Assembly: GCA_045539595.1 (NCBI GenBank)
Contig: JAZQFQ010000101.1
Span: 1-34,370 of the forward strand
Length of the DNA: 34,370 nucleotides
Origin: SIG701 sp045539595
GTDB lineage: Bacteria > Bacillota > Clostridia > Oscillospirales > CAG-272
Direction: 5' to 3'
The number at the start of each line of letters is the position of its first letter. Position 1 is the stretch's first letter. The notes under the pieces were generated by a model, which searched no databases, had not been told where the DNA came from, and was given only the letters and a program-made list of their open reading frames with translations. Shown in pieces: positions 1 through 7,758 of the stretch. Made by a program: the position numbers and the translations under genes.

Positions 1-2175
1 TGCTCCAACCAGCAATCCGCCCTGTTCAATGGTCGTCACCTTCGGGAATTTGGCAGAGGACAAGGTCCAGGTACCGCTGAACATATCAGTGGGGATCGTC
101 GTCAATTCGGGAAATTCTACTGATGTAAGTGCTGTATAACCCAACGCCTGTGCTCCAATAGTCTGCGCCTTGGGAGCTGAGACTGTAACCAGATTTTCAC
201 AAAAATAAAATGCCTGAGCACCAATTTCTGTCACATCGGGAAGATTGATAGATGCCAATTGGGTAACGAGTTCCTGATCTACAATTTTTCCAGCTTCATC
301 ATATATGTCACCGGGGCCAAAAGCAACACCATCCCAGTTGGTAGTACCGGGAATCGAAGTCACACCCTTGAGAGTGAGGTGGATGGTGCCGTCAGCAACG
401 CCCTCGGTGTCGCAGATGGCGCGGCGGATGGCGGTGATCATCCCGGCTTCTGCATCGGCAGGGAGCTCCACCGTAAAGGTTCTGCTGCCGGTTTCCAGAA
501 TTGCGGTTACTGCCTGATTCAGCGTTGCTGCATCAGATGCATAGCAGGTGTTCGTGCCATCGGTGACGGTGGCAATCGCGGTCATGTCAGCGCCGCAGAC
601 ACACTTGCCGGTGGTGACATCCATTGTGTGGGCTTCGGTTTCGGCAGCCGTTGCATCGCAGCACTTGTATGCTTTCTTATGGGTCGTGCCATCTTCATTA
701 GCGGTATAGGTAAATTCTGTGCTTGCGTGGTTAGTGGAGTCCACTTCGCCGTAGTTCTTCTGACAGACAGAGCAGTAAGCCAGTTCCTTGCAGGTTGCGG
801 CTCTGTCGCCCTCGGCGGCGGTGGAGTGGTTGCCCCGTTCACCGTAACTTGCACCGCAGTTTTCGCAGACTGCCTGAGTGGTGCAGGTCGCCGTGCCGCC
901 GGAGTGCTCGCCCTCGCAGGTTCCATCTTCCTTGAGCAGACCGCCCAGTGCGCCGTATTTTACGACCTTATCCGTCGTGGTGGCATCCAATCCGGTGTAA
1001 CAGTAGATGGTGCTGTTCTTTACCGAACCACCATCGCCGCAGTTAATGCTGCCGGTAGCGTAAGTGTCACCGGATTCATCCCCCAAATATCCGATATAAT
1101 CAGAATACGGGTTATATCTAAAGGTATGAACCTCAGAATCCGAGATAATCACAACAGGGATCGTTTCAGGCCAACCCACAAGTCCCCAAGCACTTCCGAT
1201 ACCGGGAGCAGAAGTCCAATTATCACCAGCACCATAGGCATATACGACCGCGTTTGTAATATTGATTGTTCCGCAGGTACCTACTCCTGCTGCACCAATG
1301 GCTGAAGCGTAAAAGTTGTTCGTATATGCATATACAGTGACGTTTGAAATGCTAATGTTACCGGCATTATAACTCTCGTTGTTGTCGTAGTCGTACTTTC
1401 CACCAATGGCTGCGGCAAGAGTACCGTGAGCACGAAGAATATTATCCGTCCCGTTTGAGGTAATATTTACTGTTCCGCCCTCTGCTACGAAAATACCACC
1501 ACATGGTGCATCCCAAGATTCGGTTTTTGTAGTGCCTATCGTATTGTCACCCAACACAAATATGGTTGCGTTGCTGCCGGATGCGACATCAATAGCACTG
1601 TCCTCACCAACCGTAATGCTTGCATTGTTTAGAACAATCGTCGGATTTCCGCTTTCGACCTTGATTCCGTAGTTGCCAGAGCCTTCGAAGGTATATTCAC
1701 CACTGTCGCTGATGAGATAGGTTTCCGTCAGCGTTGACAGATCGATGGCTCCGCCGTCATACTGCACAGCCGTATCGGTGCCGGTGCAGGCGGTATAGTC
1801 AAAGCCGCAGACATCGCACCATTCGTTGACATCGGTGCATTTCTCGGCGCAGTAGCACACGGGATTCTCGGGAGCCACATACACCGCACAGGTGGTAGCG
1901 TGGATCAACCCATCATCCGTGCCGCAGTCGCAGACCGGGGCAGACTCGGTGTCTTCCTCCGTCACCTCGTCCCCATGATCATGCCCCAGGCAGACATCAC
2001 AATGGTAGGCGCAATCACTCACGCCCTCCACATACCCGCACTCCGCCGTATGCTCAGCGTGATGCTCACACAAATTATCCGCCGCCAAAGCCGTAAAGGT
2101 AAAGCTCGGCAGCATCGTAAAAATCATGGCAAGGGTCAAAAGCCATGCAACCGGTTTTCTCAGTTTCTGCTCCAT
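1..2175 (-). CDS. Secreted surface protein with Cys-rich segments and BspA-type leucine-rich repeats (3' end outside window)
   Basis: The frame is open for 725 codons from the ATG at 2175 to base 1 with no stop, so the C-terminus lies outside the window. GGAGAA sits 6-7 bases before the start. Residues 1-31 are a signal peptide (K/R-rich start, hydrophobic core, ending near TALAA). Next come a His/Cys-rich stretch (about 34-125), a repetitive beta-rich region with short sugar-binding-like strands (about 135-345), a CxxC-rich stretch (CENCG, CSVCQ, CVCGAD; about 375-470), and LRR_5/BspA-type repeats (from about 590, phrases such as LPDVTEIGAQAF and FPELTTIPTDMF). Such proteins are displayed on the cell surface of gut Clostridia and are thought to bind host or microbial ligands. 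It starts 4 bases after the receiver-like gene ends, so the two are probably co-transcribed. No cell-wall anchor is visible here. Confidence 0.85.
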   Translation of the reverse strand, partial: MEQKLRKPVAWLLTLAMIFTMLPSFTFTALAADNLCEHHAEHTAECGYVEGVSDCAYHCDVCLGHDHGDEVTEEDTESAPVCDCGTDDGLIHATTCAVYVAPENPVCYCAEKCTDVNEWCDVCGFDYTACTGTDTAVQYDGGAIDLSTLTETYLISDSGEYTFEGSGNYGIKVESGNPTIVLNNASITVGEDSAIDVASGSNATIFVLGDNTIGTTKTESWDAPCGGIFVAEGGTVNITSNGTDNILRAHGTLAAAIGGKYDYDNNESYNAGNISISNVTVYAYTNNFYASAIGAAGVGTCGTINITNAVVYAYGAGDNWTSAPGIGSAWGLVGWPETIPVVIISDSEVHTFRYNPYSDYIGYLGDESGDTYATGSINCGDGGSVKNSTIYCYTGLDATTTDKVVKYGALGGLLKEDGTCEGEHSGGTATCTTQAVCENCGASYGERGNHSTAAEGDRAATCKELAYCSVCQKNYGEVDSTNHASTEFTYTANEDGTTHKKAYKCCDATAAETEAHTMDVTTGKCVCGADMTAIATVTDGTNTCYASDAATLNQAVTAILETGSRTFTVELPADAEAGMITAIRRAICDTEGVADGTIHLTLKGVTSIPGTTNWDGVAFGPGDIYDEAGKIVDQELVTQLASINLPDVTEIGAQAFYFCENLVTVSAPKAQTIGAQALGYTALTSVEFPELTTIPTDMFSGTWTLSSAKFPKVTTIEQGGLLVGA

Positions 2176-2179
2176 ATTG

Positions 2180-2803
2180 TTATTCTCCTTGAGATTCGTT
2201 TACTGTGTTGTGTTCTTCGGATTCCACCCGGCGTTTTTCTCGTCGGGCTTCCCGCATCTTCTCCCGGCAGTTCCTCACAGCCCAATCCAGATCTTTCGCA
2301 CCAATCTGATGCTGCATACCGCAGAGGATACAGCCGTAGCGGAAGGTTTCAAGGGTGTGTTCGCTGCATTTCGGGAACCACATCATTGGGGTATCCGGTC
2401 GATGCGCATGGGCGGCCTTGACCGCTTCAAATCCCGGATCGCCGTCCACCATGCAGACCGCAGCTTCATATTGATCGCTGCACAGCGCTGATAAGAATGT
2501 ATCGTAGCTGTGATAGAGAGCAATGACAGTGAAATATTGATTTCCGCTCTGCCAGCTCTCAAACAGTTTTTTGTCCTCCGTTGTGGCGTAGAGCATAGTT
2601 TTCAGCGGTGGTGCAAGATAATGGACGGCATCCTTGTACTCGTTCACTTCGAGGTGGTCAAAATCGCCTTCCTGCAATTCCTTCATTGCACGTTCCCGGT
2701 ACTGCGGCATTCGCAGATCAGAGAGACAGGCACAGCCCAATCGCTCTGCTATGATGTCCAGCAGGTGTTTTCGCTTTGGCTGTGTGGAAGTATTGCTATT
2801 CAT
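2180..2803 (-). CDS. Unknown 207-residue protein with a receiver-like segment
   Basis: Start chosen at the ATG at 2803, preceded by a strong GGGAGGTGAT ribosome site. I do not recognise the N-terminal 80 residues. Residues about 90-180 read like a weak response-regulator receiver domain: hydrophobic strands, an acidic MVDGDPG turn where the phospho-acceptor Asp would be, then E-A-V-K helix, RPDTPMMWF strand and a closing helix. The usual conserved Lys is not clear. The C-terminus is a charged helix (REKMREARREKRR). No DNA-binding or output domain is visible. It overlaps the preceding small ORF by 8 bases and ends 4 bases before the surface-protein start, so it could influence that gene, but this is inference. 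Alternative: a conserved hypothetical with no receiver function. Confidence 0.75.
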   Translation of the reverse strand: MNSNTSTQPKRKHLLDIIAERLGCACLSDLRMPQYRERAMKELQEGDFDHLEVNEYKDAVHYLAPPLKTMLYATTEDKKLFESWQSGNQYFTVIALYHSYDTFLSALCSDQYEAAVCMVDGDPGFEAVKAAHAHRPDTPMMWFPKCSEHTLETFRYGCILCGMQHQIGAKDLDWAVRNCREKMREARREKRRVESEEHNTVNESQGE

Positions 2804-2900
2804 TCTGCATCACCTCCCGAGACTTCAGCAGGGGGTGTATGATATTCCGGCGTTTCATAGCAGCAGCCGTGAGCGCCGAATCAGTATTCTGTAGTTTCAT
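2796..2900 (-). CDS. Small ORF, 34 residues, translationally coupled
   Basis: The ATG at 2900 has GGAGG seven bases upstream and overlaps the stop of the AP2 reading frame (ATGA). The ORF ends in TAG 8 bases inside the receiver-like gene. The peptide is basic and Ala/Arg/Lys-rich in its middle, with no transmembrane segment or known motif. The good ribosome site and overlaps at both ends favour a translated peptide or a coupling leader; the function is unknown. It could also be a chance ORF between two real genes. Confidence 0.4.
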   Translation of the reverse strand: MKLQNTDSALTAAAMKRRNIIHPLLKSREVMQNE

Positions 2901-3592
2901 TTCGTTTCCTCCGGAGTTCCTGTCAGATAAGCCATGAACTCTGTTTTCTTTTCTGCAGTCAAGTCCTCTAACCATTCCATGATCTCCGGATCGTGCAGCC
3001 GCGCTTCCGCCAGCCGCCGTTCCTTGACCGCATCCTCTATGTCACGGTAACTGCCGAGATAGTACCGTTTATTTTTTTAGTTGATGTATGCGTTCCATCG
3101 TTCGGAAAGTTTATCAAAATACACGCCGGTGTAGCCGGATGTGTTGGATTTCATCAGTTTCTTTGATGCCACAAGACTGCTGATCGAAGTATGGTCTGCA
3201 ATATCTTTTCTCGCCATTACGCAATCCTGCCGCGTTTCGTTGTACAGGCACCCGCAGCTATGGACTCTGCCTTGTCGAAGCATATTGACGGAATAATAAA
3301 CGATAGTTTCGCAGTCGCATTTACATTCCCATATCACAGAGCCGCTTGCGTCCCGATGATCTGTGGGACGTATTGCCACAAGGCGATCAAACCGCTCGTT
3401 GGTTATGTCCTGTCGGTTCAGCTCCGTAATGTGCTTTTCCGCAAGGCATCCGCAGCTCTGTGTTTTCTTGTTGAGCAAATATGCTGCCGGAACTTCCTTT
3501 TCTCCACCACACTCACATTCGCACCGCCAGATTGCACCTTTCTTCGGATCATGTCGGACGATCTCTTTTGCTGTCAGGCGACCAAAGTTCAT
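2897..3592 (-). pseudogene. AP2-domain protein interrupted by an in-frame TAA
   Basis: From ATG 3592 the first 171 residues hold two Cys knuckle segments of the type common in phage and mobile-element AP2/HNH proteins (FGRLT...WRCECECG...SCGC, repeated as FDRLVA...WECKCDC...SCGC), then an AP2 DNA-binding domain beginning SGYTGVYFDKLSERWNAYIN. A TAA at 3077-3079 stops it, but the same frame continues for 59 codons with the expected rest of the domain (KRYYLGSYRDIEDAVKER) to a TGA at 2897. Position and context fit one substitution in a Phe/Leu codon (for example TTA to TAA). In-frame residues upstream of ATG 3592 (KDLSE) also look like the family's N-terminus but lack a canonical start. Full length would be about 231 residues. 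Likely a decayed mobile-DNA gene, with readthrough as the less likely alternative. Confidence 0.8.
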
Positions 3593-3622
3593 TTCGCTCA
3601 GATCTTTAACTTTACTGGGAAT

Positions 3623-3651
3623 ATTATACCATAAATTTTAGAATTTTTCAA
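3623..3651 (-). promoter_or_regulatory. Sigma-70-type promoter for the AP2 operon
   Basis: On the minus strand TTGAAA (3646-3651), a 17-base spacer and a perfect TATAAT (3623-3628) lie 31 bases upstream of the AP2 ATG. It would drive the AP2 gene, the small ORF, the receiver-like gene and the surface protein. Confidence 0.75.
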
Positions 3652-3698
3652 GTCCACATAAAATCCACTCTCACATGTAAACAAGCCATTTTATTTAT

Positions 3699-3953
3699 TC
3701 ACAGATTCATACACTGTTCTGTTGGATTCCAGTATCCATCCCTGATCAGATTGTCCCAGTTGGCTGCGACAATCCGTACTGATTTGCGAAAACCAAAAAA
3801 TGGTGCAAATGTTTTCCTGTATTCGTATAGATACTTATGATGAAATGTATCAAAAATGACGGTAATAAAATTCGTAGCAAACTTTATCCAAAACCTGTTG
3901 AAATACATGCGGAAAAAGCGTCGCAAATATATCGTTCGTTTCCTTTGCGACAT
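3699..3953 (-). CDS. Doubtful 84-residue ORF in an otherwise gene-free stretch
   Basis: Bases 3652-4003 hold no convincing gene. The best candidate is this minus-strand ORF: basic and aromatic-rich at its start, with a more protein-like end (RIVAANWDNLIRDGYWNP). No ribosome site precedes its ATG and I recognise no family. It may be the remnant of a larger gene or chance. Nothing else supportable is seen between the AP2 promoter and the recombinase. Confidence 0.2.
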   Translation of the reverse strand: MSQRKRTIYLRRFFRMYFNRFWIKFATNFITVIFDTFHHKYLYEYRKTFAPFFGFRKSVRIVAANWDNLIRDGYWNPTEQCMNL

Positions 3954-4003
3954 TTACAACACGATTCACAGCTACATATGAGTAATAGAAAGGAAATGCA
4001 AAG

Positions 4004-4732
4004 ATGGCTATATACGGATACTGCAGAATATCCCAGAAGAAACAGAACATTGAACGTCAGGTTCGAAACATATTAAATGTTTATCCAACTGCAATTATCA
4101 TCAGGGAGGCTTTCACCGGCAGGAAGATTGAAGGACGCAAGGAGTGGGAGAAGATATACAGAACCGTCCGTTCCGGAGACATGATCGTTTTCGATTCCGT
4201 CTCGCGTTTTTCCAGAAATGCTGAGGAAGGCTTCGAGCTGTATCAGGATCTTTATAATAAAGATGTTGACCTTGTGTTCCTGAAAGAACCGCAGATCAAC
4301 ACAGAAACATTCAAGCGAGCGTTGGATCGAGCTATTCCGATGACCGGCACGAATGTTGACTATATCCTGGATGGAATCAATAGGTTCCTGCTTGAGCTTG
4401 CTAAGGATCAGATCCGTCTTGCGTTTGAGCAGGCAGAAAAGGAAGTCGAGGATCTCCGGCAGCGAACACGGGAAGGTATTGTGACAGCAAGGTTGAATGG
4501 AAAGCAGATCGGTGCCCGTCCCGGCGAGAAACGTATCACTAAGAAATCGGTGAAGATCAAGGGGATCATTGAAAAGCATTCTTCCGATTTCAATGGGAAC
4601 TTATCTGATGTAGAGATCATGCAGATGACCGGGGTTGCGAAGAATACATACTATAAATACAAGAAGGAGCTGAAAGCGCAAGAGACTCCTGACAGCAAAG
4701 AGATCCTACCTCCATCCGACAATGCTGAATAA
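4004..4732 (+). CDS. Small serine recombinase (resolvase/invertase family)
   Basis: A 242-residue resolvase-type serine recombinase. The N-terminal catalytic domain begins IYGYCRIS, where the Ser at residue 10 is the expected nucleophile, followed by the RQ pair at 19-20, a GRKEW segment and the DSVSRFSRN motif with the conserved arginines (about 64-71). A long helix (about 125-155) links to a C-terminal helix-turn-helix (SDVEIMQMTGVAKNTYYKYKKEL). Family members cut and rejoin two short sites to resolve cointegrates or invert DNA. The start is set by AGAAAGGAAA about 7 bases before the ATG. It stands alone between a broken AP2 gene and a convergent lipoprotein gene; no inverted crossover sites were recognised nearby, so its substrate is unknown. 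Probably a relic or orphan of a mobile element. Confidence 0.9.
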   Translation: MAIYGYCRISQKKQNIERQVRNILNVYPTAIIIREAFTGRKIEGRKEWEKIYRTVRSGDMIVFDSVSRFSRNAEEGFELYQDLYNKDVDLVFLKEPQINTETFKRALDRAIPMTGTNVDYILDGINRFLLELAKDQIRLAFEQAEKEVEDLRQRTREGIVTARLNGKQIGARPGEKRITKKSVKIKGIIEKHSSDFNGNLSDVEIMQMTGVAKNTYYKYKKELKAQETPDSKEILPPSDNAE

Positions 4733-4736
4733 TGAA

Positions 4737-4782
4737 GAAACTCCATGAATCCGATTACGATTAGACGGTTTCATGGAGTTTC
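4737..4782 (+). terminator. Bidirectional terminator between recombinase and lipoprotein genes
   Basis: Perfect 13-bp inverted repeat (4737-4749 and 4770-4782, arm GAAACTCCATGAA), 20-base loop, T-rich flank on the plus side. It lies between the convergent ends at 4732 and 4793. Confidence 0.75.
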
Positions 4783-4792
4783 TTTCAATCCA

Positions 4793-7141
4793 TTATTTTA
4801 TATATTCTCTCGGGACGGATACAGCCGCAATGCCGCCGCCTCCGTCAGCGACGTACACTACTGCGGGAATTTCAAGATCACTCAAGTCTCCGCGACTGTA
4901 TGGTGCGGACTGGTAATCCTTGATTGAAAGTATTCTGCAGTTTTCCGGATCGATCTCGTCTGCATAATCTTTCCATGTGCTGTTATCCCATTCCGAATAA
5001 TTTTTATCCACAAGATAAATCTGTGCATTGTCATCCCAGCCTTCTGTAAACAGATCGCCGATCCGAAGTTCTTCACCGGTTTGCGCATTGAAGTAGAAGT
5101 GGAAATAATACGGATTATACTGTCCTTCAATTACCTGAAATGTAATATCACACGACTCTCCTGATTTTTGCGGGTACGCTGTATTGGCTCCGGATAGTTC
5201 AATATAGCGATCCCCATATAAGTATACATGAAAATCCGGCCACGGTCCTACTGAAACTTTATCAAACGCAGCGTCAATTTTCTGTGCTGCTGACAGAAGC
5301 TTTTCTTCTGTGAAATATGTGTCATACAGATCGTCAATAAATCCGTTGACCCGATCGCAAACTTCTGCAGCAACCGGAGCTTTTTCCTGATCCAGATACC
5401 AGATCGTCTGATCATCCTGCATTTCGGCATATCCGATCATAGAGGAATGATATATACGGATGCTCTTATATACCGGAATATTCATATTCAAATATCCTGA
5501 CATATCTCTTGGAATACTTGTAACCATGTACTCTGAAAGATCGGCGATGGACAATTCCACACCGTCCGCAAAACAAGTACCAGGCTTGAAAATAATACTG
5601 TCTGCGGTAAAGACAAACTCTCCTTCATACAATCCTGTGAAATCACGAAGCATATCATGGGTAGCTCCGAAGCTTGAATAGGGTGCTGATGCTTCATCTG
5701 CAAGATGCTTGTTCAACACAGGAACGAAATTTTCTCCTTCAAAGAACAGATCGGACAACTCCAGCTGCTCACCTGTATAAATATCAAACACAGCAGCTCT
5801 GGAATCATAATAGTAATCGGGAGAATCCTGTGCACCAAAGTTATACCGGAGACCTACCAGAATAGAAAGATATCCATTGGTCAGTGTTTTTCGGGTGATG
5901 ATCTCCGGGCCGTAGCCATAGGGTGCCCTGGATTTGATAAACGCTTTTGCCTCTTCTTCATTGATCTGTGAAAGTACAGCCGTAGATTCGGATATGAATG
6001 TCTGAATCTTTTCCTCCAGTCCTGCGGCTGAAAAGGATTCGGGAACCTGATTACACCGGTAGTAATAATCCGCCATTTTCTCCGGCATCTCAACACCGGA
6101 AGTTCCGGCTGCATTGTACAGTGTTTTCGCCGTCGCTTCCGGCAGCGTCAGACCGTCCACCTGACGGTACGGGATGTATCCGGCATCAGCTATCACCTGC
6201 TGCCCTTCATCCGATTGAATCCACTTGACAAGCGCACGGACGTGGGAATCTTCCGGTTCGTCTGCAGAGAACACAGCATAGTTATAGCCAAGAAGAGGAT
6301 ATGTACCGTCTGCTAAGGTTGTCAGGGACGGTTCCACACCGTTCACCTTGATATACTTGATCTCAGAAATGTTTTCATACATTCCGTCGGAGTAGGCATA
6401 CACCGAATACCCTATAGCGTCAATACCATTGTCGTAGCCTGCAATCACATCAAGAATACCACTCATAGATGCGGGAATCTGATCGGTAACAGGCTTCATC
6501 AGCGGAGTGGCACCCATAAAGGAGATCATATAATTCTGGCTTCCAGAGTCCGCATTGCGCTGATAAGCAATAATCTCAGCATCATTTCCGCCGACCTCTT
6601 TCCAGTTGGTGATCTCTCCGGAATAAATACCTTTAATCTGTTCAATGGTGAGAGTATCCACAGGATTGTCCTTGTTGACAACGAACACAAATCCTTCTCC
6701 CGCAACTGGCTCCGCTTCGTGGCGGAAGCCTTCACGTTCCATATCCTGCAGCTGACTTGCAGACAGAGGTGTCGTGAAAATCAGATCGCATTTTCCGTCC
6801 AGAAGGTTACGAAAAGATGTGTATGTCTTTGTGTGTGCAACCGTCTGATCCCCGCCGAGGATGGCACTTCTAACCGCTTTATCCAGATTTGTGGTTGAGG
6901 TGGATCCGTCAGTGATGGGGTAAACGAAGTCCTCCGGAAGTTCCACAGTGATCTTCTCTAGCTGGTTTGCACCCGAACCGGATTCCGTATCTGTCCCAGG
7001 TGTATACTCTGGATTTACGTTATTCTCAGTTTCACGGTTGTCCGGAATATTTGTATCATCGCCCGGAACCGTATTGCATCCATTCAGAAGCAGTACTGCA
7101 CAGAGCAATACTGTTAAGAACATTTGGTTCTTTCTCTTCAT
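4793..7141 (-). CDS. Lipoprotein with PstS-like binding domain and DUF3298-like C-terminus
   Basis: Start at ATG 7141 (MKRKNQMF), because GAGAGGG lies just upstream; an ATG 14 codons earlier has no ribosome site. The product is 782 residues. Residues 1-22 are a lipoprotein signal with lipobox LLNGC. Residues about 60-330 resemble phosphate-binding PstS-type proteins: DGSTSTTNL near the start, INxW-like GEITNWKEVGG, and the ligand-loop-like NADSGSQNYM. The second half contains two segments of the DUF3298/RsiV type (DIYTGEQLELSDLF and NAQTGEELRIGDLF), a family often found in anti-sigma or envelope-stress proteins. There are no phosphate-transporter genes alongside, so a sensory rather than transport role is likely (inference). 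It follows the sigma-like gene and may be its sensor partner. Confidence 0.85.
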   Translation of the reverse strand: MKRKNQMFLTVLLCAVLLLNGCNTVPGDDTNIPDNRETENNVNPEYTPGTDTESGSGANQLEKITVELPEDFVYPITDGSTSTTNLDKAVRSAILGGDQTVAHTKTYTSFRNLLDGKCDLIFTTPLSASQLQDMEREGFRHEAEPVAGEGFVFVVNKDNPVDTLTIEQIKGIYSGEITNWKEVGGNDAEIIAYQRNADSGSQNYMISFMGATPLMKPVTDQIPASMSGILDVIAGYDNGIDAIGYSVYAYSDGMYENISEIKYIKVNGVEPSLTTLADGTYPLLGYNYAVFSADEPEDSHVRALVKWIQSDEGQQVIADAGYIPYRQVDGLTLPEATAKTLYNAAGTSGVEMPEKMADYYYRCNQVPESFSAAGLEEKIQTFISESTAVLSQINEEEAKAFIKSRAPYGYGPEIITRKTLTNGYLSILVGLRYNFGAQDSPDYYYDSRAAVFDIYTGEQLELSDLFFEGENFVPVLNKHLADEASAPYSSFGATHDMLRDFTGLYEGEFVFTADSIIFKPGTCFADGVELSIADLSEYMVTSIPRDMSGYLNMNIPVYKSIRIYHSSMIGYAEMQDDQTIWYLDQEKAPVAAEVCDRVNGFIDDLYDTYFTEEKLLSAAQKIDAAFDKVSVGPWPDFHVYLYGDRYIELSGANTAYPQKSGESCDITFQVIEGQYNPYYFHFYFNAQTGEELRIGDLFTEGWDDNAQIYLVDKNYSEWDNSTWKDYADEIDPENCRILSIKDYQSAPYSRGDLSDLEIPAVVYVADGGGGIAAVSVPREYIK

Positions 7142-7263
7142 AAAACCCTCTCTTTTATTGGTGTATTGTCCGATCGACAACATTATGCTTTTCGTTCATG
7201 AGTATAATTATTAGGTAATACATCCTACTCTTTAGACGCCATAATGACCTCAATAGCTCCGGT

Positions 7264-7698
7264 TTATACCAATTCTGCAGTAGTCATAGACTTTTGCAGA
7301 ATATCATTCACACGCCTTCGATATTCATCCGGAGTTACCCCAAGAATTCGTCCCGAATCCGCCGCTGACACCCCCGAAGAAAACCGCATAGCAACAATAA
7401 GCCGTTCCTGTTTGGTAAGAACCTGCAGCTGCTCCGGCAGTACATCTGTGTTCGGTGTACAAAACCACAGCCTACGCTTCAAACGGTGATACAAGTCGGA
7501 AGTAAGGCGGAAACGGATATCCGCCTCATCTTCCAGATGATCGTATTTATGTACACCGGCGACGCAGATTTCGGTGACAATCTTTTCCGCAGCATCTGCA
7601 TCCAAGAGGACGAGGTACGCTGTGTGGTACAGATCGTCAATGCACCGTGAGCAGGCTTGTTCGTAGGGGGTATAGGTTTCGGTGATTGTATCGTGCAT
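7264..7698 (-). CDS. ECF sigma-like protein with degenerate region 2
   Basis: 144 residues; the ATG at 7698 is preceded by CCGGAGAA. Residues about 12-75 align loosely with sigma region 2 (LYHTAYLVLLDADAAEKIVTEI resembles the usual dAEd-v-qe pattern). Residues about 95-140 form a sigma region-4-type helix-turn-helix (LTKQERLIVAMRFSSGVSAADSGRILGVTPDEYRRRVNDI). The linker is short and region 2 lacks the typical conserved aromatic and acidic run, so whether it binds core polymerase is uncertain. It lies 60 bases after the M56 gene and ahead of the PstS-like lipoprotein, on one strand, suggesting a shared operon in which the lipoprotein senses and this protein responds. Alternative: a sigma-like regulator that no longer acts as a sigma factor. 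Confidence 0.65.
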   Translation of the reverse strand: MHDTITETYTPYEQACSRCIDDLYHTAYLVLLDADAAEKIVTEICVAGVHKYDHLEDEADIRFRLTSDLYHRLKRRLWFCTPNTDVLPEQLQVLTKQERLIVAMRFSSGVSAADSGRILGVTPDEYRRRVNDILQKSMTTAELV

Positions 7699-7758
7699 AG
7701 CTTTTCTCCGGGTGTCTTTTCAATAGTAGTGTCTCTGTTTTTGTTTATTATGTTGATT

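Noticed and set aside
259..1305. Long plus-strand open frame (348 codons) opposite the surface protein
   Set aside because: Low-complexity translation, no ribosome site, and it lies antisense to a continuous frame with a signal peptide and repeats.
7185..7199. Palindrome TTGTCGATCGGACAA near the lipoprotein start as an operator
   Set aside because: Short arms (5 bases) and no aligned promoter hexamers; too weak to list.
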